A DNA stretch of 64,000 bases from Citrus sinensis (taxonomy: Eukaryota > Streptophyta > Magnoliopsida > Sapindales > Rutaceae). Under the pieces are notes generated by a model. It made no database searches. It was not told the origin of the DNA and was given only the letters and a program-made list of their open reading frames with translations. The stretch spans positions 23,443,501-23,507,500 of the forward strand of contig NC_068559.1 of NCBI RefSeq assembly GCF_022201045.2. The letters run 5' to 3'. The position numbers and the translations under genes are program-made. How positions within the stretch are numbered: the stretch's first letter is position 1; each line of letters begins with the position of its first letter. This document shows positions 45,200 through 58,958 of this stretch, piece by piece.

Positions 45200-46977
45200 A
45201 TCTTTTTTTAGAAAAAAATTAATTTGAGATATTTAAATTTTCTTTTTGGATACAATGTTTTAATTTAATATACTTTCATTATTGCATTGTTTTTTGTATA
45301 TACTGAATTTAAATATATACTAAAAATCGGGGTCATTTGGATACTGAATTTAAAATTTTCACAAATTTGAATTTTTTTTCCCTTTTTGGCTAGAGAGTTG
45401 TAGATTATATATAAAATAGAATAACAAAAACTTGTCGTGTCCATCTCATTTGGGCGACCCAAATCCAAAGTTTTATAAGTTTGGGTAATTAAATAATTAA
45501 AGAAATTTTGAAAGTGTTAGATGAAATTTAGGTTTTCAAAGCACTGTAAATAGAAGATAAGTGGCGGCCGACATTGGAAAAAAGAAAAAGGCTAGAGAGA
45601 GTGGCGTAAACCTGGCAAAAATTTCAAAACTTTTGATTACACGATCACAAAGCGAAATTAATTACTCTTAAAATTTGAGGGTAAGTTTTCGACACCTCCC
45701 TCTACAATCCTGTTAATCTTGTTTTTTATTTTTTATTTTCGTTGGTTGTTATTTCAGATATCCACTTATTAAAAAGATAATTATTAGGTTGTTAATGTAA
45801 GTCAATAATATTAAAATTCTTAATGTTGTTAGTTTTTAGTATTATCATTAATATAGTGGAATGTTATATCACAATGTGGTCCTACAGTGTTTCTCGTTTT
45901 GAGTTTTTTACGTAAAAATATGTATCTCTTGTAGTTGATTTATTGTTTTGAATTGTGTTGATTTATTTTTCTGCTTATTTATTTGTAATACACATCTTAT
46001 TTTTATTACACAAATAAAAAAAGAGTTTCATTTATACTTATCGTATGAGTCTCTTTCCTAACGAAACTTAATTTGAAAGTGTCATATTTTCTTTTTTATT
46101 TTACTATTTGTATTAAAAGTTCGTCAATAATTAACCAAGTTTGAATAAAACTCATTGCAAAAAATTAATTCAAGAAACGATAGAATTTTAATTAAACAGA
46201 GAATTTTCTCCCATAATACACATCCAAAGATTCAAACCTCTACTCAAAGTACTTCTCATTGGTGCACAATTTTTTTAATATGTTTTATGTTACATTCAAA
46301 CAAATGGAATTTTACGTAAAATGTGACCAAACAGTTAAAAATTCTCCGTAAGTATTGTACAAAAGTCTAGTTTCGATGGAATTTCACATTTGGAATTTTT
46401 TTAGCTTGTAATTTTAAAAATAAAAAATAAAAAATCAGCTTGTATTGATGATAATTGACGTTCATAGGAAATGTATACATGTATGCTTGTATTCGATATT
46501 ATATTTATAATTTATAATTTATATGTCTTTTTCGTCGTCAAGGACAAGGATGCACCACATTGTTCATGTTAAGCCAATTCCTGGAAAAAGCCCAAACCCG
46601 GATGAAGAACCGGGAGGCCATTGAAAACGCGGGAGCCCAGGGTGGAGCCCACAAACAGACCAATCACAGGCTCTCAGCCTCTTCTTGTAAACTTAACAGT
46701 GAAGAAATTAACAGCCTCTGAAAACGACTCCAATTCCCCCATTGACAAAAAAATATAGCTCGGAATTCAGAAACATCTAGTATCAGTCAGTATGCCAATC
46801 AAATTTAAATTCATTAACATCACCCACGATGATAATAACTATGTTGCCATGAGAGTCACTAAAAATCTATTGAATTTGCGAGCGTAATATAACTTGTGGC
46901 CGCGCTTAGATAGATCAACAAGATCCGGATTCAGAGCTTTTTATTTCCTCAATCGCCTTCTTGTGGAGTGCGGGAAG
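45200..46977. other. Intergenic region between divergent MED25 and BRO1-domain genes
   Basis: AT-rich. The last 450 bases before 46978 are more GC-rich and should hold the promoter and leader of the BRO1-domain gene. No additional gene recognised. Confidence 0.5.
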
Positions 46978-49793
46978 ATGATGCTGCATTTTCGAGAACC
47001 TGCAAAGCTTAAAACCAAAGGGGTAATTTTTCATTTCCCCCCCTCGGCTTTTCCTCGTCTTATGTAGGTTTTATTAAGTGGAATACTGTTTTTGTGGATT
47101 TTAGATAATTTTAATTTATGAAAGGTTTGATCGAGTGGAAGAGATTCGGGGCTTTTTTTTTAATATATATATATATTAGCTATGCTAACAGGTTATTTTT
47201 GAGGATGTATATGCTGCTCGTGATTCTGCTACACTTGAGAATTTGAAAGAGCTAAGCTCCAAGCGTAAAGTGATCGAGGATTCTATTAACCAGAACTGCT
47301 ACATTACTGAGGCCATTGCTAGAGAGATGTCTGGAGGATTAACCTGCCCGTTTCAACAGGTTGTTTGTGTTTGGAATTAGTCCCTTTAACTCACGTATAA
47401 ATTTATTGTTCTACTAATATGGAACGAATTAGTTTGGTTTCTTTCTCTTATTTGCTTTTACCCATTCTAACATGTTTCAGGATCTTCGCAAGCTTGAACA
47501 GTATCTGCCACTACTAGAAAACTTGGTTTATCATGTTGATTTGCTTGGCGGCAATCACCAGATAGCTTGGTGGACTTCAGAACTCAAGATAAGGTGGAGC
47601 AGTGCCCTTGGTGCATCATCTTTCTTTAATCTTATGGGTCCGAAATTTTATCAAATTGATAATTTACATTTTGAGCTTGGTATGGTGCTTTTCCTCTATG
47701 GTGCAATTCTTCGGGAGAGAGCTCTAGAGATTGTCCCATCAGGTTGGCATTGCTGTTTCACTAGCATGATAAATAATCATGAATATTTTGATTGTTTTGC
47801 TGCTAACTAACCTCATGGTATTGTAGATTTAGTGCAATCTGCCACTCTCTTCAGAGAAGCTGCTGGAGTTTTTCTTTATCTGTCTCAAGAAGTTTTCCCC
47901 TCTTTGCAGCCCACATTACCTGCAGAAAGACCTCCTGAAGCTACCTCGTATATGTCCACTGTAATGAGTCTGATTTGCCTGGCTGAGGCTCAGGTAAGTG
48001 TTTTGGCTGCCTCCTGTAGTATGTTTGTTACAAGATCATGTCTTCCCAATGGCTTTAACCATTTGAGATATCTATATTTTTTGAATTCTTGACACTATTT
48101 TATTACTTTCATCGATTAATAAAATCTCTGATCTTTTTCTTGTTGGGATTTGCTTGTTATTCTGAAAATGTACTAGGCTGTTAGTATTAAGAAAGCTGAG
48201 GAAAAAGGAACTACTGCTGGCCTTTTGGCGAAGCTGCACTATGGTGTTGCAGAGATGCTTGGTGAAGCAATTGATGTTCTATATTCAGCAAACGGACAAT
48301 GCAAAGATATTTCATCACGCTTTATGGTGTGTATGCTTATCGCATGATTCTATCAAGCCTATATCTGTTTCTTCAGTCCACTAGAAGATATTAGCTAGTA
48401 CTTTTAAGAATTCTGTTTTTTCATTTTCGAGAAATTTAATCTTCATTTATTGTAAATAATTGCATCACGTCATTAGAGTGGATTTAGCTTCAAATTTGAT
48501 ACTTATTCTTAGAAATAAAATGAGTGCAATAATAAGCTTAACTGAGAACTACTAGGACATGGTGAAATCATCGGAAGCAACTATAAAGAAATTATGAGAT
48601 GAAGCAATAGTACTCCTAGCCATGCTTTGCGGTATGAAGTAATGGGTAGGGACAAAAATAATGACATTGGATGGATAAGTGTGCATATGAGAAAATTTAG
48701 AATAAGAAATAAGTCAGCTGCCAGTCACAGACAAACTGATGGAAATTTTTTGTGATGGTCTGCCATGTGAAATGGGGCCCTTCGTTGCATCAGTAATGAA
48801 GTGTTTTGATAGGAGCATTGCAGGGAAAACAAGTAGGTCAGAGAGAATGTAAAGTTAGGCATTGAAAAAAATTGTGGATTTATGTGATATACCCGGAGGA
48901 TATCAGTGGAAAGTCAGAAAATCTGTGTGGCTAACCTCAAATCTCTGTCAACTAAGATGCTAAAGTTAAGTTCAGTTGATTTCATGTGCATGTATAGATA
49001 CTAGCACTAACTAATGCTTTGTATCTGGGCTCTGTTTTTGATAGAATCTGCTATCGAGGACCAGCTTTTTATTTATAGAATTCGTAATTTTACTGAGACA
49101 TAGTGAGTCATAGTGTGGTTTATGCTGTTATATTTTTGGTTTTAGAGAAACACTTAAATTGTTTGACTGCTGGTCTACAAAACGAGGAAGACAATAAAAT
49201 GAACACGTTAAAAGTTGGGTAAATAATTTTTTAATGTATTACTGGCTGCTGGCTAAGGGAACATCTGCTTCTCCTGCACAGTCATGCATCCTTTTTCTTC
49301 TCTTTTGTTGCAAATTGATGTTGCTTGATTCGATTTCAAAAACTGATGGAGATTACAAAAATGTCTTTCTCCTTGCTCTCTCTATTGATTGGACAAGGAG
49401 TATCTCCTTATTGGAGCTGACAGATGCTCCTTTTAATGTGCACAGGAATTCATATGGTCTTGCAAAGCTCTTCATGAATTAAGAAGTCAGAAATATCTAG
49501 CAGAAAGTCTAAAGGATGCTGGTCAAGTTGGGATTGCTATTGGAATTTTACATGATGCACTGATCAATGTGAAAAAGAAAATGCCAGGAGAGGAGTCTCA
49601 TAAATCAATTTTCAGAAAAGAAGTAGATGTTGCTGCCGATATGCTCACCAAGTGTGAACGTGAGAATGAATTTGTCTGGCAACAGAAGATTGCTAGTGGC
49701 GATGAGTTGCCATTACCACAAGGTAACAAAATCATGAATGCTAAGCCTTACCGTCCCAAAAGATGGGAAAGAGAACTTGCTTTCAAGATATAA
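46978..49793 (+). CDS. BRO1-like domain protein (endosomal-targeting family)
   Basis: Six exons join in frame: 46978-47022, 47192-47359, 47481-47742, 47827-47993, 48177-48326, 49446-49793, giving 379 aa. The protein has the helical BRO1 fold features: DLRKLEQYLPLLENLVYHVD, IRWSSALGASSFFN, FELGMVLFLYGAILRERALE, LFREAAGVFLYLSQEV, MSTVMSLICLAEAQ, and a C-terminal helix ending KPYRPKRWERELAFKI. The length matches the short plant BRO1-only proteins, which lack the V-domain and Pro-rich tail of Alix/BRO1. BRO1 domains bind ESCRT-III in animals and yeast; the role of these short plant forms is not established. Either of two adjacent ATGs (46978, 46981) could start translation. Confidence 0.92.
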
Positions 49794-50038
49794 ATATACC
49801 AAGAACCATCTTCTGTGCAGTGTCTGTCTTGTTTGGACTTTGCTGGAAAAGGTCATTAAGCAGGATTAATGTAATATTTTAAGGATTATAAGTTTCTCTC
49901 TTCAGAACATTCTTGAACGTTTTAAAGATTGGACGAAGGCCTTACGGCTGAAGAAAAGATGCTGAAGGCCTTGGCCTTGGGTCTTCAACTTGCATGACCA
50001 AAGACTTTGTGTAGTTTTGCTGAAAATGATAGATCATA

Positions 50039-50087
50039 GTCTCTCTCTCTCTCTCTCTCGATCTCCCTCTCCCTCGCCCAGTCTCTT
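50039..50087. repeat. (CT)n microsatellite downstream of the BRO1-domain gene
   Basis: About ten CT units followed by CTCCCT-rich sequence, about 250 bases after the stop codon. Confidence 0.9.
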
Positions 50088-50123
50088 TGTGCATCTTAAT
50101 TGAATTCTAGGAAAGGTGCTATC

Positions 50124-50161
50124 ATGCCTTTCTCGGCCTTTCGGCTAAGATCAAAGTGTAG
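50124..50161 (+). pseudogene. U2 snRNA 5'-end fragment
   Basis: CCTTTCTCGGCCTTTCGGCT (50127-50146), followed by AAGATCAAAGTGTAG, closely matches the conserved 5' end of plant U2 snRNA, with one T-to-C change and one inserted A. The match stops at once after GTGTAG, where U2 continues with the branch-point recognition sequence. So this is only the first ~38 bases. I saw no plant upstream sequence element with a TATA box at the usual distance, so it is a fragment and not a working gene. Confidence 0.65.
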
Positions 50162-50961
50162 AAAAATGCTATTGATATTATTACGTCACTCTTCTATTTT
50201 CTCATCCAAACTACACTTAAAGTGCATATTTTTACACTTATCTGAGCATCCCATCACATTTGAAAGCAGGATTCTTCTATGTCAGGTTAATCGAAAAGGC
50301 CATGGGAAGAAACTATTGCATGTACAGCGGCATTAGTAATAGGCAACTTCATGGCTACCATTATTCAACCATGCAGATCAAATTTGTTACTTAGTTAAAG
50401 CCAGTTATGAGCAAGAATCAGGCAAAAGTTAAACAAATTTGCTCCACACACAGATCAATTTATTTATTCATGATATTCACATATGCAACTTTTACAGTGT
50501 TAGAGCTACCGCGTCCATTTTTTTATTTTATTTTATTTTATTTTTATTATTTATGGGCATGTTACAGTAAGTATTTGGATGCCATGAAAAGAGATTTTAT
50601 TGCGGTCACTCTTGTCAACAGTGTCGTCGTAAAAACAGTTTAACTGTATTTTCTGACAGGATCCGGTTAAAAACTTGAAATCATGCGGCGAAATCCCGCT
50701 TTCCATTTAAATAAATAATTGTCACTTTTGAAATATACATATATGTATATAGACATATAAGGGTCATCGTATGCCAAGTGGCAGAGTTGAAGCCGGTTAA
50801 ATCATCTATGAATATGATGATATTTAGATTAACACAATAACACGTCACCTTTTGCTTGGTTGAAGAAAGTGATTAAAAAACGATAGCACAGAAAAAAGAA
50901 CAAAAGAAGGCAAGGAGACGGTGATTCGCGGGAGGACGCAGCTCCGTACCCGTACGCAACA

Positions 50962-53900
50962 ATGTTAACAGGCTTCCACTGCAACACTCTTCCCTTCAGT
51001 TGCTTACCGAGCAGGCGCAGCAGAACAAGAACCACGGATATAATACTCTCCGCGTTATCAAAAACTCCCCGTTTCACTTCAGCTTGTCGGAGTTCAGTTC
51101 CCATCCATCCCACCGCGTTCAATTTCCCAACAAGAAGATTCAGCAAGGTGGTTTCTGCTTTAGTTTCTGAGGAGAATGCTGTTGCCACTGATGTGTTTAA
51201 GCTCACTTACTTAGAGGTGGGTTTTCATTGTTTTATTTTACATATAGCTCTTTTATAGCTTTAATTGATTGGGAATTTTTGTTGATTTTGTGCCTTTTGT
51301 TTTAACTTTTTTGGTTTAGGGAAACAGTTGGTTGTGGGATTTGGACGGGGTGAAAGTGTTGGTTGATCCAATCTTGGTGGGCAACTTGGATTTTGGTATT
51401 CCTTGGCTTTTTGATGCTGGCAAGAAATTCTTGAAGAGTTTCCAGGTTTCTTTTTTTTCTTTAAATTAACTGTCATCCAAGACATATGCAGAATTTATTT
51501 GAAAATTAATTAGATTGTTCTGATTGGGATGAAAACTTTAGTGCAGCTTAGTGATCTTCCACAAGTTGACTGTTTATTGATTACTCAAAGCCTGGATGAT
51601 CACTGTCATTTGAAGACCCTTAAGCCACTTTCTAAAATGTCTCCTAATCTTAAAGTCATTGCTACTCCCAATGCCAAGACTCTGCTCGATCCCCTTTTTC
51701 AAAATGTGAGTGATTTATTATTCACTTTTGGTATTTTTCATTGATTATTTTTTTTAATTATTATTATTGATATGTAGTTCTTGTCACTGACATTTAGTTG
51801 TTTCGTGTGTATAGTTGAATGAATGAAAATGAAAATCAAATGGTCATTGAGAAAGAAATAATGACACTGTTAACTGATTGTTTGTTCACATTTTGGCCAA
51901 ACTCTTATTTCTGTGTAGCTGTTGGTAAAGGAAGATGTTGGCTTATTTCGGTGATCTACCCTTTGTTTGCATCCAAGGAATTCTAATAAATTTATTTGTA
52001 TGAACTAATGCCAAAAAACAAAATATGGCTTTTTTTTTTTTATAATTTTAAGTGAAACTTACTTTATAGCCAATATGTAGACAAATCAATCTAGATGGAT
52101 TGGTGGTTAACCACTTAACTACTTTACTTCAACTCTGGCCTTCCCAAAACTCCCTTTTTATACACTACAATTGGGAAGTGGTGATAATTTGATTTAGGGC
52201 TGTTGTTTTTGCCTTTTTTTTTCTCTTTTGGGGATGATTTCAGGACTTTTTTGTCAAATATATATGCCAAAACCTCTTGTTTGAGGCCTTCACATCGTAT
52301 AACACTGTGGACAGCTTGTACACTTTTATTTCAGAATGAGAGATGAGACGCCCTCATGCGAGTATTTTCTTGACTGTTGTTTTCCCTAAAGCAATACATG
52401 GTATAAGCATGAGAGGCAATCTTATGGAACACACCCATTATCTATAAATTTTAAGAATTAGCCAATGTCTGAATTTGAGTTAGGTATAAGTCACTCATAA
52501 AATTCTTGCAGGAGATGGTGACAGTATTTACTAAGTGTCCACATTAATTTGGGTTCTAAGAATTCTTTACTCAGTCGTTTCTTACAGTATTTGGAGCTAT
52601 ACTTTGTTGCACTTGAAACTCTTGTTGAGTTAGTGCAATATTGTTTAAGGGAGTAACAGAAAAATAATGAGTATTATCTGTATGTGATCCTACTCATTTG
52701 CCTCTTCAATGTATTCTCACGATGCTGTAGTTTGCATATGCCATGAAGGAGGTATATTGTGAACAAAAGCATCTCAAAGTGTTCAACAAAAATTGTTCCA
52801 AACCCCGTGCACACATTGAGGGATTTCTCTATTTCCAATTTTTTTTTTTTTTGGGAAAAAAAAAGGGTTTCCTATTAGTCATTTATCTTTTAAATTTTAA
52901 TTTCAGAACCTTACAGGTTACATATGTAGAACCCGGTCAGAGCTCTGAAATTGAAGGTAGAAATGGTTCCAAACTCAGAGTCAAAGCGACTGCTGGCCCA
53001 GTTCTGGGTCCTCCCTGGCAACGCCCTGAGAATGGGTAAATCTTTAACAAAAGTTTTGTGATGTGTCTGTAAGCAGCTTCTGATCTTAAGTCTATTTTCA
53101 AACAATTGTGGTCCCTTATTTATTTGTCCCCTTCTGTACTACTTTCTTTTAGTTTGATTAGTTTGAAAATTCAAGATTTTATCCTTCAGGGTTTTATGTA
53201 TCATGCAGGTATCTCGTCAATTCTTCACAAGGCCAACTGACTCTTTACTATGAACCCCACTGTGTATACAATCAAAATTTTCTGGAGAAGGAACGGTCTG
53301 ACATCGTCATTACCCCCGTCATAAAGCAGCTTCTTCCTAAATTTACTTTGGTTTCGGGACAAGAAGATGCAGTAAAACTTGCTAAGCTGCTGCATGCCAA
53401 GTATACATCGATAACCTCAGCCTTTGAAGCTAAGGCAACAACAATTTATTGTGTGCTTATGTATTTTATTTCCTCCTCTGTTTTACAGGTTTATTGTGCC
53501 AATGAAAAATGGAGATCTTGATAGCAAAGGGTTTCTTGCGAGTATAATTCAGAGTGAAGGGACAGTTGAATCATTCAAGGTATAATATGAAATTGCTTAA
53601 AAGGAGATGAGTTGTGAAATCCATTTGTTACCTCATAAGATGTAAGAAAATAAATGTTATGATGCTGATGAAGGTATGCTTTTGATTCGGAAGCTATTAC
53701 ATCCAATCAACTTCCTGAGTTGATTCCTTCCAAAAACTGTCATTGGATTTGTCCTCCACATAACACCTTCTGATGGGGAAATTTTGAGTTTGTTCCTTCC
53801 AGTCTGTAATGTTTCAAGTTTTCCCTCTGAGATTTAGCTTGCATAGAGAAGAATGAAGTCTGACTTCTGCTTCACTAACTATGATGTAAATGTAAAAAGA

Positions 53901-54697
53901 AACAATAGGGACTTACTACAGTTATTTTACCAAATTACTGATAATTCAAAGGATATATGTAAGATGATCCCTCCATTAACTCTAATAATTTTCTCCCTGA
54001 CATCTGGTTTACGATAGGCTGTGCTGTGTGCTCATATGAACCACCATGCGGTGAATCGTTGTATTAATTGGGAAATACCTTAATCCTTGGTAGTGTGGCA
54101 TCTGCTATATGTGAAAACACAGTAGATAGTGTTAAAAGATACTACAGTATCTTGTGCCAATATTCATGTATGGGAAACCTTTTTGCCTTTGCTTTTGCTA
54201 TATCATCTTGTTAACTTCACCAAACTCCAACATGAAAATTGCCTGCCTTCTAGTCTATGTTCCGGATCGGACGTTAGTGATATTTAGACGAAAATTTGTG
54301 TAATCAGTTAATATAATTCTTCTGTTTTGGACAGTGCAAAATTTACAAATGCTATGACAGAAAGTTCTGTTACAGTTGTTGAATGAATCAAGGATAGTCT
54401 CAGATCTGTTAGGACTGATTTGCAGATGGTAATTGAGATTATCAATCAAGTTTGATTGATTAAGTTTATTTTCCATTTAACTTTGCTTATTACTCGTGCC
54501 TTTTCCTCACGAGAGAGTGATGGTGTTGTAGATTCAACTTTCAAGTTTTTCCTATAATATATATGTATATCGGATATTGATGGAATGAACTTTGCTTAAC
54601 GCAGGAACTTCTATCGAAGGAACTACCAGATGCACAATTACTAGAGCCCACACCCGGTGAACCTCTAGAAATTCCAGCACCTTCAGATAATCCATAG
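50962..54697 (+). CDS. Metallo-beta-lactamase-fold protein, predicted plastid-targeted
   Basis: Seven exons join in frame: 50962-51216, 51320-51445, 51547-51705, 52917-53035, 53209-53400, 53489-53579, 54605-54697, giving 344 aa. The first ~65 residues are Ser/Thr/Arg-rich and nearly free of acidic residues, as in a chloroplast transit peptide. The fold begins with LTYLEGNSWLWDLDGVKVLV and DPILVG. The usual HxHxDH metal motif is replaced by SLDDHCH in LLITQSLDDHCHLKTL, keeping the Asp-His pair but not the first His residues. Later conserved blocks are VEPGQSSEIEGRNGSKLRV, TAGPVLGPPWQRPENGYLV and YYEPHCVYN. Close relatives are single-domain plant and cyanobacterial proteins of unknown substrate. 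It lies in tandem with the BRO1-domain gene, 1.2 kb downstream. Confidence 0.9.
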
Positions 54698-57600
54698 AGC
54701 CCCTTTCCTTCATATAACATCTGAATATAACTGCAGTTTCTTCATATTGTGTATATCAGAGTAATTAACATATCTCTTAGCAGTGTTCTGTTACTTCCAT
54801 TTATTTTTTATGCCCGTTCCAGTTGCTGCTACATTTTCTTTGCGAATTTCAGCTAAATTTGTGGCTTTTGTTTTAAGAGGAACCGTAAACTGAGACCCGG
54901 GCAAAAATTAAATCCTTGCAGCTAGTGTCTATAATTCTATCTGCAATGTCAAAATCTAATAAGAAAATTTATAATTTGTCTGTCCAATTTTTAGGGGGAA
55001 GTGCACAATAAAAACACTAATCTCGGTTCATTTAATGTCTCAAAAAAATCCTTAGATAAAAAAGATAATTGCTTGAGGATGCCTGGGAATTCTGAAGTAC
55101 CGATTTTCTTGAGTGGATTTTGGATTATGTTTTAGCTGTTACTGCAGGGTGCTTTCTTACTAATTATCTTATTGGCTGGTCGGATCATGATTCTTTTACG
55201 ACATAACTTTTGTATTGAGTAAAAATTTAATTTAAGTGGTGATTAATAGTTAATAAATATTAAAACTAACACATAATTTATTTATATATTACTATTAAAA
55301 GACATGACAAATAATTTTTAAAAACTTGAGAGTTAGGAGATGATCTTATCAATAATTGTTTCAGAAAAAAATAACAATTTTTAGTTGTCATTTTATTTTG
55401 CTAATCCTTTCACAGTTTCGTCTTTGGTAACTATTAACATCAAACCAAAGAGTGTGAGAAATTATTTTTCAGTTCATGGTGTACACAATTCCTTCTTTTG
55501 TTTTATTGGCAAGATACGTCATATCCCTCCAGCTTTTTAGCTGGTTATTTTATTTAATTATTTTTTACCCTTGGGATTTTTTGTACCTTAATAAAAACTG
55601 AAAGATGCTAAATACATCTTGGAGGCGTTTGCCCCTTACCAGAAAGCAGAAACCCAAATATTTGGCCCAAAAGAAATAATAATAATAATAAAAAAAACCT
55701 TAAAATACAACGTGAAAGTATATGGCGTATGAAAGCATTGAGTGATCAGGAAAATCTCAGCATTGAGTGATCAAAGTTTCTTATTCAGGAATCTACCGTC
55801 TTAAGTCAGCTTAGGGTTTTGATTCCACTTAGTAGTTCTTTATCATTTTTACCTACAAAGTCACGAGGCAATTGTAAAGTAAATTCGAATGCTCCAAATT
55901 GGCCACATTGCACAATTTCACTCTCAAGTCAATGTTAATCTTTTCTTTCTTTATCTGCATGTTGCAACTGGCACCAAACAAATCACACAAGATCGGCGGC
56001 ACGGCCTAGCTGTAGCTTTAATAGTGCACCTAAGCCAACCCCATCGAAATCAAAGCATGATGCATGAAATAATGAAAATTATTTATATTTACATAATAAC
56101 ATATAATAAAGTGTTGACTCAACTCTGGTGATACGGAATACACATGTTTTTGTTATGAGATTCAATAAAAAAAAAAAAAAAAACATATTCTATTTTCTTT
56201 CTTTTTGGGTTTAGGTCATTCGAATAATATTCCCACATTTCCTAAAAAAATTCCATCATCATCTGCTAATGAAACGCGAAATGACTTTTGTGTACAACTC
56301 TTCATAACAAATCCCCATTTTTATGTTGGTTTTTAAGGGCTTGCAAGAGGCATTTGGCCCTTAGATTCATTGAAAGGACGCATTTGGCTATCTATCTATA
56401 TCTTTGACAAATTTTAAAAATACAATGCCTAAAGTGCTCGGAACTCCCTCGTTCCATGGATCCGTGTGTGTCTATCTTTATACAAACTACTACTAGAATT
56501 AAACTAATCACAGTTTCGCAATACACCCAAACGGGTTTTTCTTGCCTACTCCTACTCCACCTACTCGCATACATCACAACACCAAATTTAACCCGATCGA
56601 CGAATCATACCCGTCTGATCTTTTTCCAGTCACAGTCTATAATCACCCGGAGATCATCATACATGATCAGAAACGCATCAAATGGCCTCAAGGGCAATTT
56701 TCTTGCGGCACCCAAGTCACAGATTTATATGTTTGTACATATAAGAGCATACACCAAACGCTCTCCTTTTTAATTTAAAATTGAAGCTGAAATAATGGAA
56801 GCAGAATCTTCGACAAGGCAAGATTCCGAGGATCAGAATATCTTCTCCAGTCCATCTCACCAAGAAGATAAGTTAAAAAAAAATGGAGAATATACTTTAG
56901 AACTAGATGATAACCTATGTGCAAAACTTTAGTATTATTCAAATCAATAAATGTTAAACAAAATCTAACCAAAAATTTAAAAAAAAATGGAAATATGCCT
57001 AAGTTCCTAGAATATTCCATGTGGACCATATACCATAACATTTGCAACGTACTACATTTTGTTTTTATTTATTAGAAATGGTGCCTAATGCGATGAGATT
57101 ACAACCACAGCTTTGTCCTCATGTGTCTTGTGTAATTGTGTCGTCAGAAAAATAATTATATTCTTGGGCCCCCGTATGGGCCTCGTTGCACTCAAATAAT
57201 CAAGTCGCCACGTTTTCCAAGTGGACCATGTAACAATCAATTAAAAACAGTTGTAACCAACTGTACATTAATGTTCTTGTTCATGATAATTCGATGCTTA
57301 ACCATTGGTTTTAATCTTGATTAAGACTATTAAGATTAGAAACAAGTAACAGCACTCGTTTTTTTTTTTTTTTTAATAACTTCTGCTAGAGAAGTTATGA
57401 TTAGATATCTTCTTCGCAATTGTTGTCTTGTACTTGGAAGAGAGGGCATAGGGTTTGGAGCTTGAAGTGATATGCTAAACAAATCACCAAAACATTCAAA
57501 TTTGGTGATGACTTTAGATCTTGTTCTTTTAAGTTTTGTCATTCTAAGGCTCAAGGCTATTATTTGTACTTTCTTCCATCTAGCACGATATTATAGAGAA

Positions 57601-58958
57601 GGATGCGTATTATTTTTTTTAAAAATAATCGGACGGAAATAAATATAGCTGTCATAGAGAAAGTCTTAAATGAGCTGGAATGTATCATTATAATATTTGT
57701 TGTTGTTTGTTTTGTTTGTCCACTAAAATAAAGTCAAGTATATTTATCTCTATAAATTTTAATATATATCTCTCTCAATTATTTCATCTTGTTCAACACA
57801 ATTTAAAAAGTTTGTAGCACATTTGCTTATCTTTTGCCGTTTGTTTAATTAATTGTCTATTAGGTCCATCTCCATTTACTTTTATTGTTTTCATCCCAAC
57901 AGTGTTCAAGTTGATTCCTATCGATCAAAGCAATTTTTGCTTGTCAAACTTTCAAGAGTAGACGGCGAAACGCGCGGGGGGGAAAGAAAAAAAAAAAAGA
58001 GAGAAAGTAAAGAAACCAAGAATGGGTGTGAAATGATAGAAGCTATCAACAGAATCTCAACTATTATTTACTGTTTTTAAAAATGGGAGAATGCATAGTC
58101 AATGTTCTAACAAAGAAATGAACCAATTTAATAATTGTATCAAAACCATTCACATTAACACAATATAAGAGGAGTGGGAAAAATTTGGACAAAGTCGCCT
58201 TGCAACTAATTTGCTAACCTCTTACCTCAAGAGATTCATAAAAATGTTAGCCCGAATCCCTCTTCATTTCTTGTTTTCACATCCTTTCCTCTTTGACAAA
58301 GAAAGATCGTTCAAGAATCATATGAGCCTTGAATCTTGATTTATACGGAAACGTATTTTCTAAGGGGGGCAACACTTTCCCAACCGAAAAGATTTCATTA
58401 CATCTCTCAATTTCTTGAACAAGAAGGTTTCCTACAAGTCAAGATTCTTTTATTGATTATTTTCGAATCTGTGACAGATCTTCAACTTTTTTATGACTAA
58501 AGGAAAAATAAAAAAGATTATTCCAAATTTGTCTATTAAGCTTCAGACTTTTGCTAGACATGTCATTAATGACCTACTTGTATCTTGTTGGCTAAGGTAA
58601 AAAGATGATCCCACCCCATGGTGTAACAACAAATATCGTCTTCTCTACACTTCATTCCATTTGAGATATATATTTTCTGAAATAACTTTTGAGATATGTA
58701 ACATTTCCATAAACTAGCATTTAAATAGCCGGTAAATGAAATTTATTCCTTCACTATATTAGTTTATGGAAACAATTTGGTGGTGGACTACAAGGATACT
58801 TATTCAAGAAGGCTGACAGTCACTTTGCAATGTATCCAGCTATAACTCTTATCAAGTTTTACACTCCAAAAACAAGAAGAAAAATTGTCATGTGATATAG
58901 AAATTTCTACTAGCAAGCTTTGTTACAAAAATTTTACACCATTCTGTTTCTACGGATG
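54698..58958. other. Intergenic region between convergent MBL-fold and HHO genes
   Basis: About 4.3 kb with no recognisable gene. Overlapping ORFs near 56456-56778 are frame shadows of each other with no domain. Low-complexity poly-A (56168-56182) and A/G-rich (57975-58010) stretches occur. Confidence 0.5.
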
